Shown here piece by piece: positions 1-8,754 of a DNA stretch of 64,000 bases. The notes under the pieces were generated by a model. It did no database searches. It saw only the letters and a program-made list of their open reading frames with translations, and had not been told where the DNA came from. How positions within the stretch are numbered: the first letter of the stretch is position 1; each line of letters begins with the position of its first letter. The DNA is from Ferdinandcohnia sp047238305 (GTDB lineage Bacteria > Bacillota > Bacilli > Bacillales > Bacillaceae_L), in the NCBI RefSeq assembly GCF_047238305.1, contig NZ_JBDFMO010000001.1:2356001-2420000 (forward strand), given 5' to 3'. The position numbers and the translations under genes are program-made.

Positions 1-1459
1 GAACCTGGCGATTACCTTTTGCTTTTGTACATTGTTGTCTTAATGGGCAATCTGTACAATCTTCGCATTCATATATTTTGTAACTTTGTTCATAACCCGA
101 TGAGTTCTTTTTTGTTAGATACTTTTTAAACAAAACCTTTCGGTTATTCGGGCAAATGAACATGTCATCCTGTTCGTTGTAAACCCAGTTCTTCGCGTTA
201 CTAATATCGTTTTTGTATTTGCGAGTTTGTTCCTTCATATAGCTTCCGTAAGGAATGAGGAACTCAAAACGAGGTTCTTTACCTTCACCAATGGCGTATA
301 AATAGTTTTCTTCACTTCCATAACCCGCATCGGCAATAACTACTTTAGGCATTGGTAAAGACGAGGAAGCTAGTCTCTCCAAATGTTCCTTAAAGCAACG
401 TGTATCTGTTGGGCGCTGATGGATGGAATAGTACAAAATAAATTGATTCTCTGTTGCCATTTGAACATTATAACAGGGTTTTAGTTGACCATTTTTCATA
501 TGATCCTCTTTGGTTCTCATGAATGTTGCATCTTTGTCGGTTTTAGAATAGCTATTACGATTACCAAATGTATTGTTCTGTTCTTTGTATTTTGCTAGAC
601 GTGGTATGAAATCCTTACGGATTAACTTTAAAGGCTTTGTGAATAAGCTCCGTTTTTGTCTAATTTCTTTTTTAACTTCTGCATTTGTTTCGTTCTTTAG
701 TTCCTCAGACAATACTTCTACTTTTTCTTCAAGAGTTTCTGCTATTTCCTCAAGCTTAAAAGTAAGGTTTTCTGAATTCTGAGTATTGTTTTGTACATCA
801 TCAGAAGCCTCTAACTCGGTCATCATTTCTATGTGGCGTAGGGTTTCTTGAATTTTTCCTCTTAACGTCTCCTCAAATTTGGTTGTAGCCTTTTTCCATA
901 CGAAAGAATACTTATTGGCATTGGCTTCGATCTTTGTCCCATCCAAAAAATAGTTTTCCATTGTTATGTATCCATCTTTTATGAGGTTTAAAATCATAGC
1001 TTCGAATAGCTCGTTCATTAATGATTTCATTCGTTGTCCGCGAAAATCATTTAATGTACGGAAATCTGGTTTTTGCATCGCGGCTAACCACATAGCTGGA
1101 ATATTTTCTTCTAACATTTTTTCTATTCCACGACATGAATATGTTTTTTGGGAATATCCATACAAAATGACTTTAAGCATCATTTTTGGATGAAATGAAC
1201 TTCTGCCCCCTCCCTTATAATGGGAGAACAACTTTTCATCAGGAATAGCTTCAACCATTTCGTCAATTACTCGTGCCACGTGATGATCTGGAATCAGTTC
1301 TTGAATATCAGGAATGAAGGTAATTTGTTGATTATTGTATGGAATGAATGTGGGACGGAGTTCTCTCTTAGGTGAAACGCAAGTTTCTTCTTGGATATTT
1401 AGTGGAAGGGTAGTTTGTTCCGTGTTATAATTTAATTCAGTAGTCATTTGATTACTCAT
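1..1459 (-). mobile_element. IS1182-family transposase, 5' part, cut by window edge
   Basis: An open frame of 486 codons runs leftward from ATG at 1459 with no stop before the window edge. The N-terminal half has the IS1182 hallmarks (HHVARVIDEMVEAIP, FHPKMMLKVILYGYSQ, RTLNDFRGQR). FLDGTKIEA carries the first catalytic Asp of the DDE set and DAGYGSEENY the second. The last readable part, CTDCPLRQQCTKAKGNRQV, is the cysteine motif found before the C-terminal region of this family. The upstream AAAGGACG is a fair ribosome site. I found no frameshift in the stretches I translated; the C-terminus and left IS end are not visible. Confidence 0.9.
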
Positions 1460-1571
1460 AAAAATCGTCCTTTCGAAAGTTGTTGGTTTGGTCACTTACA
1501 ATTTTACTTGAAAAGACGATTTTTTTGTGTACTTTTTTAAGAATTGTGTAAAAATTACTGTTTTAAATCTA

Positions 1572-1698
1572 GTTGATTGAAGCGGAAGGTACGAGACTCC
1601 TGCGGGAAAAGCGTGGCCAGGAGAGACCCCGCAGGAGCTTGCGACGAGGAGGCTCTCGGACCGCCCGCGGAAAGCGAGTAGCTGCAGCGGAAATCAAC
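1572..1698. repeat. Dispersed palindromic Bacillaceae repeat, about 127 bp
   Basis: A G+C-rich block in A+T-rich surroundings, bounded by GTTGATT at the left and AATCAAC at the right, with internal complementary pieces such as CTCCTGCGGG and CCCGCAGGAG. It has no credible gene. From memory, very similar blocks recur between genes in many Bacillaceae genomes. Whether it belongs to the adjacent insertion sequence or is independent cannot be decided here. Confidence 0.65.
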
Positions 1699-1734
1699 AC
1701 CATGTTTTAACCTGAAAATAATATAAAAGAAGGA

Positions 1735-1786
1735 GGCTGTCCTCAAAAGTCACTTTTCAATGACTTTTCGGACAGCCCCCTTTTTT
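1735..1786 (+). terminator. Strong hairpin with T-run, possible IS end
   Basis: GGCTGTCC..AAAAGTCA and TGACTTTT.GGACAGCC form an 18-bp stem with one mismatch, followed by T6. It can act as an intrinsic terminator. Similar GGACAGCCCC palindromes often border IS elements in Bacillus, so it may mark the right IS boundary. The interval 1460-1881 otherwise holds only the transposase leader and the dispersed repeat. Confidence 0.55.
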
Positions 1787-1881
1787 CATCTGAATCTAGT
1801 TTCTATATATGTATCTGTATGAAAAGGCCTTCTAGTGTGAAGTAATTTGCTACCTTCTTCATGCGCCCCTTATGGTTGTTG

Positions 1882-2100
1882 CTAAGATATTTTGACTTTC
1901 TTCTTTGTGATTGTCCATTTTCCTCGGCTAGGGCTTTGAACCAAATCATTATATGCTAACACATTCAAATCGCGCTGAATGGTTCGTGATGTAATTCCAA
2001 ATTCATCCACAAGCTCCTGAGTTGTTACAGTCCCTTTTTCGTTAATAAACATGTAGACTGATTTGATACGAGTTAACATACGGTTTGTTGAAGGTTTCAA
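1882..2100 (-). CDS. ytzE: DeoR-type HTH regulator, YtzE-like
   Basis: A 72-residue protein that is almost only a winged helix-turn-helix: TTQELVDEFGITSRTIQRDL is the DeoR recognition unit. No effector domain follows, as in B. subtilis YtzE. An ATG exists at 2118, but AAGGAG at 2108-2113 lies inside that extension, 7 nt before TTG at 2100, so the TTG start is chosen; the product then begins KPSTNRMLTR after the initiator. It is divergent from the ABC transporter genes. Targets are unknown; it probably binds DNA as a small dimer. Confidence 0.82.
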   Translation of the reverse strand: MKPSTNRMLTRIKSVYMFINEKGTVTTQELVDEFGITSRTIQRDLNVLAYNDLVQSPSRGKWTITKKKVKIS

Positions 2101-2456
2101 AAAACCACTCCTTATCATTTTTGTACATGATAGACATGCCTCAGTCGTACTCTTAAACTAATTTTCTCAAAATAACGATTCGCAACAGTTTTTCTTTTTT
2201 TAAAAACTCAATCTTATATATATGTCCCATTTCACCTCATTTCTTTACAGGTGCGTTTGCTATATATATATAGTTGTATCTGAATAGTATGACTCTTTCT
2301 ACATAAATTGTCAAAAATCTTCATTTGGTTCTATTATAATCATAAATTATTTCTACTATTCTGTTTTTTACATTTTTATTACAGTTTGGTAAATCCTTTT
2401 CTAAAATAGGGAACTTTCTCGGTTATTTTTCGTATGAAAGAGCGGAGGGATTGGTA

Positions 2457-3179
2457 ATGGAACGAAACTTATTGGAAGTATCAATACAGAATTCAGGCTA
2501 TGAAGAAAATAGTAGGATTGTAGAAGATCTATCTTTTTCAATCAACCGAGGTGAGATTGTTGGGCTCATAGGGCCTAATGGTGCTGGAAAAAGTACAACA
2601 ATAAAAACGATTCTTGGATTATTAGAAAATACCAATGGGAAAATTGATTTCATAAATAACCATACATATTCGTATATCCCGGAAAGACCGGTTTTTTATG
2701 ATGAACTGACATTATGGGAGCATCTTGATTTGGCAGCAGGAGTAATGGAGATTGATAATGCTCACTTTAATGAGCGGGCAATAAGGTTAGTTAAACTCTT
2801 TCATATGGAAAAAGTGATTCATAAGCTTCCAAGTACATTTTCTAAAGGAATGCAGCAAAAGGTTATGCTTATTACTGCTTTTCTCATAAAACCCGATATT
2901 TATATTATTGATGAACCATTTGTTGGATTAGATCCGATGGCAATGCAGGATTTTTTAACGCTTATTGATTTGGAAAAACAACGTGGTGCAGGGATATTAA
3001 TGAGTACACATGTCCTAGATACCGCTGAAAAGGTATGTGATCGTTTCCTCTTGGTGGATGATGGTAGACTGAAGGCTCAAGGTGAACTTGATGATATCCG
3101 TAAAAAGGCTAATTTACATGAAGGCTCGCTTCTCCGTTGTTTTAACCAAATTGTGCAAGGTGAGACGTCCGATGAATAA
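2457..3179 (+). CDS. ythP: ABC transporter ATP-binding protein YthP
   Basis: A 240-residue ABC ATPase. Walker A is GPNGAGKST (about residues 40-48), the signature region is reduced to SKGMQQKV, and Walker B is IYIIDEPFVGLDP with the H-loop in MSTHVLD. The architecture matches exporter-type (EcsA-like) ATPases. The in-frame TTG at 2451 directly abuts GGAGGG (2444-2449), so ATG 2457 with a 7-nt spacing is the likelier start. Its last codons overlap the start of the permease gene by 8 bp, implying translational coupling. Substrate unknown. Confidence 0.88.
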   Translation: MERNLLEVSIQNSGYEENSRIVEDLSFSINRGEIVGLIGPNGAGKSTTIKTILGLLENTNGKIDFINNHTYSYIPERPVFYDELTLWEHLDLAAGVMEIDNAHFNERAIRLVKLFHMEKVIHKLPSTFSKGMQQKVMLITAFLIKPDIYIIDEPFVGLDPMAMQDFLTLIDLEKQRGAGILMSTHVLDTAEKVCDRFLLVDDGRLKAQGELDDIRKKANLHEGSLLRCFNQIVQGETSDE

Positions 3180-4311
3180 ACGCCTTTTTTCAACGAGACT
3201 TCGTAAGGAAATTGCGTATCAATGGGGAGTATTTAGAAGTGTTGTAGATTGGACGATATTTTTATATTTATTCATTCCGGTCATTGCAATTGGCGGTTAT
3301 CATTATTATACATGGTGGTCAGACATTCCAAGTTGGATGAATGGTTTCCCGCTTTCATTTATAGTTAGCCTGCTTTATTTCATTTGCTGGCAAGGACGGA
3401 TTCGGACATTTTTGGAAGAAGCGGACCAATTATTTTTATTGCAAAAAAGTTCCCTTGTTGTCGCTTTGAAAAAATGGACAAGAAATCTCTATGTGGGTGG
3501 ATATAGTATTGGAATTCTATTTTTTATCGGTATTTGTGCGCCATTTTTATTAAATCTTTACACCCTATCCGTGAGTGAAATACTTGGATTAGCCCTTTAT
3601 TTTATTAGCTTAAAGGCACTTATTCTTGGGTGGAAACAATACTTAGATGGTATTGCTTCAACATGGAAAAAGAGCCTCTATACCATACTGCTTTTCCTTG
3701 CATGTTGGATTTTCTCTACAACACTAGTCATGTGGAGCATTGATACGTCTGTCATCTTTTTATTTATCATTAGTGTGATTCAATGGTTTTTATTTTTATT
3801 GAACTCCTCTAAAAGGATAAATAGGCTTACAAGCTTTTCAACCGATGTTGATATAGAGAAACAAGCTAAGCTTACGTATGTGAGAAGTATTTTTGCTTTT
3901 TCCGAATACGTGGAAAAAGTACCGAGTCAGAAGAAACGGAGTCCACTTTTTTATCGAAAATCAAAACGAATTTACAAGAATCGCAATCGTAGGAAAAGCT
4001 TACAAGAATTATGTATAAAAGTATTTTTTCGTAATAAGTCTTATTTATTTCAATGTCTACAAATCACGAGTATTACAACGGCGGCTTTGCTGATAATTCC
4101 CCCATTTTGGATCAAATGGTTAATCTTTTTTGGATTTATTATCATTCTTAGAATGTGGGTTAAGATTATAGTAAATCGGATTATGTCCAATCATTTTATC
4201 GTCAACGTAAGAAAAGATGATATTATTCGGATTCAGGCGGAACACTATATTGTGAATTTCATTTCGCTTCCTGTAATATTTATATTGGGACTGATATTAA
4301 TCATTTTGTAA
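3172..4311 (+). CDS. ythQ: ABC transporter permease YthQ (EcsB-like)
   Basis: A 379-residue polytopic membrane protein with hydrophobic segments near residues 25-45, 60-80, 105-130, 140-160, 175-215 and two at the C-terminus, separated by basic loops. This resembles EcsB-type permeases that pair with EcsA-like ATPases. The frame is open from 3082, but ATG 3172 sits behind AAGGTGAG at the end of ythP and fits the operon. Downstream pepV follows after only 11 bp. Exported substrate unknown. Confidence 0.83.
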   Translation: MNKRLFSTRLRKEIAYQWGVFRSVVDWTIFLYLFIPVIAIGGYHYYTWWSDIPSWMNGFPLSFIVSLLYFICWQGRIRTFLEEADQLFLLQKSSLVVALKKWTRNLYVGGYSIGILFFIGICAPFLLNLYTLSVSEILGLALYFISLKALILGWKQYLDGIASTWKKSLYTILLFLACWIFSTTLVMWSIDTSVIFLFIISVIQWFLFLLNSSKRINRLTSFSTDVDIEKQAKLTYVRSIFAFSEYVEKVPSQKKRSPLFYRKSKRIYKNRNRRKSLQELCIKVFFRNKSYLFQCLQITSITTAALLIIPPFWIKWLIFFGFIIILRMWVKIIVNRIMSNHFIVNVRKDDIIRIQAEHYIVNFISLPVIFILGLILIIL

Positions 4312-4322
4312 GGAGAATTCAG

Positions 4323-5732
4323 ATGGAACAGATTAACTGGCTAGAAGAAGTAGAAAGACGTAAAGATCAGCTTATTACAGATACTCAGGATTTCTTGAGA
4401 ATAAAAAGTGTCCTTGATGAGGAAAATGGAACCCCGGCTGCACCATTTGGGGCTGGGATTGATGAGGCACTTCATTATCTATTGGAAAAAGGCAGTGAGG
4501 ATGGGTTTACCTCGAAAAACCTTGATGGATATGCAGGCCATCTCGAAATGGGCTCTGGAAAGGAATTAATCGGGATTTTATGTCATATTGATGTTGTGCC
4601 AGAAGGAGATGGATGGTCAAGCAATCCATTTGGTGCAGAAATTCATGATGGAAAAATCATTGCCAGAGGCTCTTTAGACGATAAAGGACCAACAATGGCT
4701 GCCTATTACGCAATGAAAATCGTTAAGGAATTAAATCTTCCGCTTTCAAAGCGTGTACGAATGATTATTGGAACAGATGAAGAAAGTGATTGGCGTTGTG
4801 TAGACCATTATTTCAAACACGAAGAAATGCCGACAATGGGCTTTGCACCTGATGCAGATTTTCCAATCATTTACGCTGAAAAAGGAATTGCAGATTTTGA
4901 CCTAGTTCAACAATCTCAAGCTTCTTCAGATGGTGAGCTTCAATTGGCATCATTCAACTCAGGTCGTCGCTATAACATGGTTCCGGATTTTGCTGAGGCG
5001 AAGCTTGAAGGAAAAGGCAATTTGCTTGAAATGGTTAATGAATTCCAGGCGTTTTTAGATAAGAACGCATTAATGGGGCGAGGCATTTGTGATGAGGATA
5101 CTGTTGTTTTTCAGGTAGAAGGTGTATCAGCACACGGAATGGAGCCGGACCATGGTAAAAATGCGGGTCTATATTTATCATCCTTTTTACAAGAGTATTC
5201 ATTAGATGAACAAGCAAAGCATTATTTAAGTATGGTGACTAAGTATTTTGTAGGAGATTCCAGGGGACGAAGTTTAGGTGTTGCTTATAGTGACGACATT
5301 ACAGGAGACTTAACCATCAATGTCGGAAAGCTTGCTTATACGAAAGCAGATGGTGGAAGCCTTGGTTTAAACCTACGTTACCCTGTAACGAATGATATGG
5401 ATGGTACTAAAAAGAAAATTGAAGAAGTTTGTGAGGAAATTGGCTTTGAGCTTACCAATTATAGCAATTCTGCACCTCATCATGTCGATAAAAATCATCC
5501 GTTGATTCAAACCCTTCAAAAAGTGTATGAAGAACAGACAGGTGAAGAAGCAACTTTAGTTTCAATTGGTGGAGGTACATATGCAAGATCATTAGAAGCA
5601 GGCGTCGCGTTTGGACCATTGTTCCCTGGACGACCTGATGTTGCCCACCAAAAGGACGAATTTATTTTAGTCGAGGATTTACTAAAAGCGACCGCTATCT
5701 ATGCTCAGGCGATATATGATTTAGCAAAATAA
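4323..5732 (+). CDS. ytjP: M20 metallodipeptidase, PepV/YtjP-like
   Basis: A 469-residue dizinc peptidase of family M20 (PepV/Xaa-His dipeptidase type), which would cleave dipeptides in the cytosol. Metal-binding parts are visible in order: CHIDVVPEGDGW (His-x-Asp), SLDDKGP (bridging Asp), GTDEESDW (catalytic Glu-Glu), DADFPIIYAEKG, and the C-terminal histidine in GRPDVAHQKDE. The dimerisation/lid region lies between about residues 190 and 390. AAGGAGAATTC gives a good ribosome site. It appears to be the last gene of the ythPQ transcript and is followed by a clear terminator. Confidence 0.92.
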   Translation: MEQINWLEEVERRKDQLITDTQDFLRIKSVLDEENGTPAAPFGAGIDEALHYLLEKGSEDGFTSKNLDGYAGHLEMGSGKELIGILCHIDVVPEGDGWSSNPFGAEIHDGKIIARGSLDDKGPTMAAYYAMKIVKELNLPLSKRVRMIIGTDEESDWRCVDHYFKHEEMPTMGFAPDADFPIIYAEKGIADFDLVQQSQASSDGELQLASFNSGRRYNMVPDFAEAKLEGKGNLLEMVNEFQAFLDKNALMGRGICDEDTVVFQVEGVSAHGMEPDHGKNAGLYLSSFLQEYSLDEQAKHYLSMVTKYFVGDSRGRSLGVAYSDDITGDLTINVGKLAYTKADGGSLGLNLRYPVTNDMDGTKKKIEEVCEEIGFELTNYSNSAPHHVDKNHPLIQTLQKVYEEQTGEEATLVSIGGGTYARSLEAGVAFGPLFPGRPDVAHQKDEFILVEDLLKATAIYAQAIYDLAK

Positions 5733-5747
5733 TAGAGTAAGTAAATG

Positions 5748-5776
5748 GCCCGCCATGGATGGCGGGCTTATTTTTT
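5748..5776 (+). terminator. Intrinsic terminator after the dipeptidase gene
   Basis: GCCCGCCATGGATGGCGGGC folds into an 8-bp G+C-rich stem with a 4-nt loop and is followed by a T-rich tail. Confidence 0.9.
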
Positions 5777-5790
5777 GTTTGGATTCTGCT

Positions 5791-5946
5791 AACGCCGATA
5801 GAAATGGATTATCGCCGATAGAATCAAATTATCGCCGATAGAATTAAATTAACGCCGATAGAATTAAATTAACGTCGATAGAACTAAATTATCGCCGATA
5901 GAACTAAATTATTTCGTCGATAGAACTAAATTATCGCCGATAGAAA
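5791..5946. repeat. Tandem array: eight copies of a 20-bp unit
   Basis: Eight head-to-tail copies of a unit centred on CGCCGATAGAA, joined by an AYTAAATTA-type linker. Copies start at 5791, 5811, 5831, 5851, 5871, 5891, 5911 and 5933. Period is exactly 20 bp except the seventh copy, which has a 2-bp insertion and reads TTCGTCGATAGAA. Copy 5 has T for C (CGTCGATA). There are no unique spacers, so this is not CRISPR. The array fills most of 5777-6035 between the dipeptidase terminator and the NERD gene. Confidence 0.9.
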
Positions 5947-6035
5947 AAAATCATGAAAAAATCACACAAATTTTTTGAAGGATTTTAGCTATTTATGTAG
6001 AAAAAAGTGTTATCAATAACAAAGGAGTTGGTTAA

Positions 6036-6998
6036 ATGATCAAAAAAGAATTAGAAATGCCACTTAGATTACGAAAATTGGAGGCACTTCTAAGAAGAGT
6101 AGATGAATCTCATCCAAAATATGCAGAAATTCGTGAGGAATTCAGAAAAAGAATATCCGGGTACCGAGGCGAACAATCTTTAAAGTATTATTTAAGCTTT
6201 TTAAAAGAAAAAGACTATCTAACTCTCCATAATTTACGACTACCAGATATCTCCGGTGAGCATTTCTTTGAAATAGACATCCTTCTAATGAGTCCCACGT
6301 TTATTTTAATCATTGATGCTAAAAATTATCGTGGAGAGCTTTATTTTGACGGGAAGTTTGACCAACTGATTCAAACAGTTGACGATAGAAAGAAAGCATA
6401 CTCCTGCCCGATTGCGCAAATAAATAGACACCAGATCCAGTTAAGGCGAATGTTGCAATATTTAAAATTCCCCCCAATCCTAAGCGAAACATTAGTTATT
6501 TTTACAAACCCATCTTCTATAATCTCTGCAAGTGAAGGTCACAATCAAATTCACAAGGTCATCAAAAGTCCCAGTTTTCTTTCAAAAATAGAACTATTTG
6601 AAAAGAGACATAGAAAAGAAAATTACGAGAAAAAACAACTTCAAAAATTGTCAAAATCACTTTTGAAAAAACACACTCCATTTGATGAAGATATACTTAA
6701 ACAATTTAAGAGCGACCAAAATAAATTATTAAAAGGTGTAAGTTGTCCCAAATGTGGAAAAATCCCAATGAAAAGGACACAAAGAACCTGGCATTGTTCC
6801 TCATGCTTGTATACTTCAAAAGATGCACATCTTAATTCTATAACGGATTTTCAACTTCTTATTGGAAACACGATTACAAATAGTCAATTAAGAGATTTTT
6901 TACAGTTGGATTCACCTTCTGCTGCTAGACGTATACTAGCTTCTCTTCATTTAAAAAACACTGGCACTAAACGCCATCGTGTATATTACTTCAAGTAA
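6036..6998 (+). CDS. NERD-domain protein with C-terminal zinc ribbon
   Basis: A 320-residue protein. Residues about 35-150 match the nuclease-related domain (NERD): GEQSLKYYLSFL, EIDILLMSP and LIIDAKNYRGELYF give the restriction-nuclease-like E, D..D-x-K pattern. A basic linker follows. Residues about 235-260 contain CPKCG...WHCSSC, a four-cysteine zinc ribbon, and the C-terminus looks like a small helical DNA-binding tail. Start ATG 6036 has AAAGGAG at a normal distance. A DNA-processing role is an inference; no partner gene is adjacent, although YtlQ two kilobases on may be a relative. Confidence 0.8.
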   Translation: MIKKELEMPLRLRKLEALLRRVDESHPKYAEIREEFRKRISGYRGEQSLKYYLSFLKEKDYLTLHNLRLPDISGEHFFEIDILLMSPTFILIIDAKNYRGELYFDGKFDQLIQTVDDRKKAYSCPIAQINRHQIQLRRMLQYLKFPPILSETLVIFTNPSSIISASEGHNQIHKVIKSPSFLSKIELFEKRHRKENYEKKQLQKLSKSLLKKHTPFDEDILKQFKSDQNKLLKGVSCPKCGKIPMKRTQRTWHCSSCLYTSKDAHLNSITDFQLLIGNTITNSQLRDFLQLDSPSAARRILASLHLKNTGTKRHRVYYFK

Positions 6999-7081
6999 AT
7001 CCAATCTCCTCCCCTAAGTTTCCCTTTACCCGTAAGTTTGTTAAAATGATACAATAAATATCGAAAAAGAGGGGCTTTTAT

Positions 7082-7651
7082 ATGGAGCATCAAACCCATT
7101 ATTTTCTTGCACTCGCACTTCCAGCCGAGACAAAAGAGTTATTATCCAAATGGCGAGAAATGTTGGAACCACGGCTAATGTTCAAGTCTTGGGTTCATCC
7201 TGAGGATTTACATATTACGCTTGCTTTTTTGGGAGGGCAGGCATCCTTTAAACAACTCACTGATATTAAAAGGCAAATGGCCGAAATCGCCAAGCAATAC
7301 GAACGTTTTACGCTTCAAATAAACGAATTGGGCACCTTTGGAAAAACAGATTCACCTCGGATTTTATGGGCTGGAGTAGAGGAGAGCGAGTCATTACGTA
7401 TGCTGCAAAAAGATGTGTATCTAGCGTGTACAGACTTGGGCTTTTCTCTTGATAAGCGACGATTTACTCCGCATATTACAATGGCAAGAAGATGGAAATC
7501 GGAAAGTTCCTTTTTGCCAACACAACTACAGGATATCGTACAACCGAAGGAAGATAAATCGATCTTTAAGGCGGAGCATTTTGTCTTATACCAAACCCAT
7601 CTGAACCGATCGCCAAAATATCAGCCGCTATCTATCTTTTCATTGAAATAA
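7082..7651 (+). CDS. thpR: RNA 2',3'-cyclic phosphodiesterase (ThpR/LigT-like, YtlP)
   Basis: A 189-residue 2H phosphoesterase. The two catalytic H-x-T motifs are present as HITLAFLG (about residue 44) and HITMARRW (about residue 131), with normal spacing. The family hydrolyses RNA 2',3'-cyclic phosphate ends to 2'-phosphates; the physiological substrate in Bacillus is unclear. The start is preceded by AAAGAGGGGC. It corresponds in position to B. subtilis ytlP. CidA/LrgA follows after 15 bp and may be cotranscribed. Confidence 0.88.
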   Translation: MEHQTHYFLALALPAETKELLSKWREMLEPRLMFKSWVHPEDLHITLAFLGGQASFKQLTDIKRQMAEIAKQYERFTLQINELGTFGKTDSPRILWAGVEESESLRMLQKDVYLACTDLGFSLDKRRFTPHITMARRWKSESSFLPTQLQDIVQPKEDKSIFKAEHFVLYQTHLNRSPKYQPLSIFSLK

Positions 7652-7666
7652 AAAGGGGAACTTTCG

Positions 7667-8056
7667 ATGAGATTTGTTAAGATTTGTATTCAGATTGCGA
7701 TTTTGTATCTGATTTATTGGCTGGGAACCTTGATTCAAGGGCTTTTACATACAGCCATACCGGGAAGTATCATTGGGATGATTTTGTTGTTTTTATTATT
7801 GCATACAAAAATCGTCAAAGAAAAATGGTTAGGGGATGGGGCACAATTTTTGCTCACCTATTTAGCACTTCTCTTTGTACCAGCAACCGTTGGAATCATG
7901 GATTACTTATCCTTTTTTTATGGGAAGGGCATTATCACGGTAGCTATTGTATTATTGAGTACTTTTCTTGTCATGGTAATCTCTAGTGTAGTTGGCGAAA
8001 AAATCGCGACTAGGAAAAAGCGAAGCAAGGATCTCGGGGAGGGTTACGGGGCATGA
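7667..8056 (+). CDS. CidA/LrgA-family membrane protein
   Basis: A 129-residue protein with four hydrophobic segments and the family signature PGSIIGMILLFLLLHTKIVK. Members were described as holin-like regulators of autolysis and in B. subtilis as part of a pyruvate transporter (PftA/YsbA). The stop codon overlaps the next start as ATGA, so the two products are translationally coupled, as is usual for the pair. CidA and LrgA cannot be told apart from sequence alone. The pair is not at this locus in B. subtilis as I recall it. Confidence 0.85.
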   Translation: MRFVKICIQIAILYLIYWLGTLIQGLLHTAIPGSIIGMILLFLLLHTKIVKEKWLGDGAQFLLTYLALLFVPATVGIMDYLSFFYGKGIITVAIVLLSTFLVMVISSVVGEKIATRKKRSKDLGEGYGA

Positions 8057-8739
8057 ATTTCGTTTTAACAATTGCTTCTATCGTTTGTACAATTGTTATT
8101 TTTTTAATGATGACAAGGCTGTATAAACGAGTAACTCATCCATTACTAGTACCTATTGCGACGACTACGTTTGTCATCCTTATCTTCTTACTGATTTTCT
8201 CCATACCATATAAAACATATATGATGGGAGGGAAATGGATTGATGAACTACTTGGTCCTGCTGTGGTGGCATTGGCCTATCCTTTATATCAAAATCGAAA
8301 ATCTTTAAAAGAATTTTTTATGCCCATTATAATAGGTGTCTTTGTAGGCTCTACTACTGGAATTGCCACAGGGCTTTATTTTTCAAAAATAGTAGGAGTA
8401 GATCCTACAATCATACTTTCCATTTCTCCAAAATCTGTTACCACACCGGTTGCGATGGATATTGCAAGTGTAACAGGTGGAATCCCTGCACTTGCAGCCG
8501 TCTATGTGATGATTGCCGGAATTTCGGGTGCCATGTTTGGTCCAATCCTATTAAAATGGGTCAAGGTCGATCACTTTGTTGGAGTGGGTTTAGGATTTGG
8601 GACTGCATCACATGGAATTGGCACATCAAGAGCGTTGGAAATTGGCACAAATGAAGGAGCAATTAGCTCGATTGCGATGATTTTAAGCGCTGTTTATACG
8701 TCAATTATATTGCCGATGCTGGTTTCTTTTTTACTATAA
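8053..8739 (+). CDS. LrgB/CidB-family membrane protein
   Basis: A 228-residue polytopic protein with six to seven hydrophobic segments. ISPKSVTTPVAMDIASVTGG and GFGTASHGIGTSRALEIG are the conserved LrgB-family blocks. It should form a membrane complex with the preceding CidA/LrgA protein, acting in murein hydrolase control or pyruvate uptake. Start codon lies in the ATGA overlap, with GGGGAGGG upstream. No LytTR/LytST regulator gene is visible nearby, so regulation is unknown. Confidence 0.88.
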   Translation: MNFVLTIASIVCTIVIFLMMTRLYKRVTHPLLVPIATTTFVILIFLLIFSIPYKTYMMGGKWIDELLGPAVVALAYPLYQNRKSLKEFFMPIIIGVFVGSTTGIATGLYFSKIVGVDPTIILSISPKSVTTPVAMDIASVTGGIPALAAVYVMIAGISGAMFGPILLKWVKVDHFVGVGLGFGTASHGIGTSRALEIGTNEGAISSIAMILSAVYTSIILPMLVSFLL

Positions 8740-8754
8740 TGAGGTGTAATAAAG

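Noticed and set aside
573..1193. Plus-strand open frames of 69 and 75 codons
   Set aside because: They lie opposite the transposase, have no ribosome site and poor composition; they are shadows.
1555..1746. 63-codon minus-strand frame over the dispersed repeat
   Set aside because: The frame arises from the G+C-rich repeat; no start context and low-complexity product.
3082..3171. N-terminal extension of the YthQ permease into ythP
   Set aside because: The extension overlaps the ATPase gene; ATG 3172 has its own ribosome site and family-like length.
5791..5946. CRISPR array
   Set aside because: Units are contiguous with constant linkers; there are no unique spacers, no leader and no cas genes.
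7684..7986. 100-codon frame inside the CidA/LrgA gene
   Set aside because: Out-of-frame shadow of a gene with clear family motifs.
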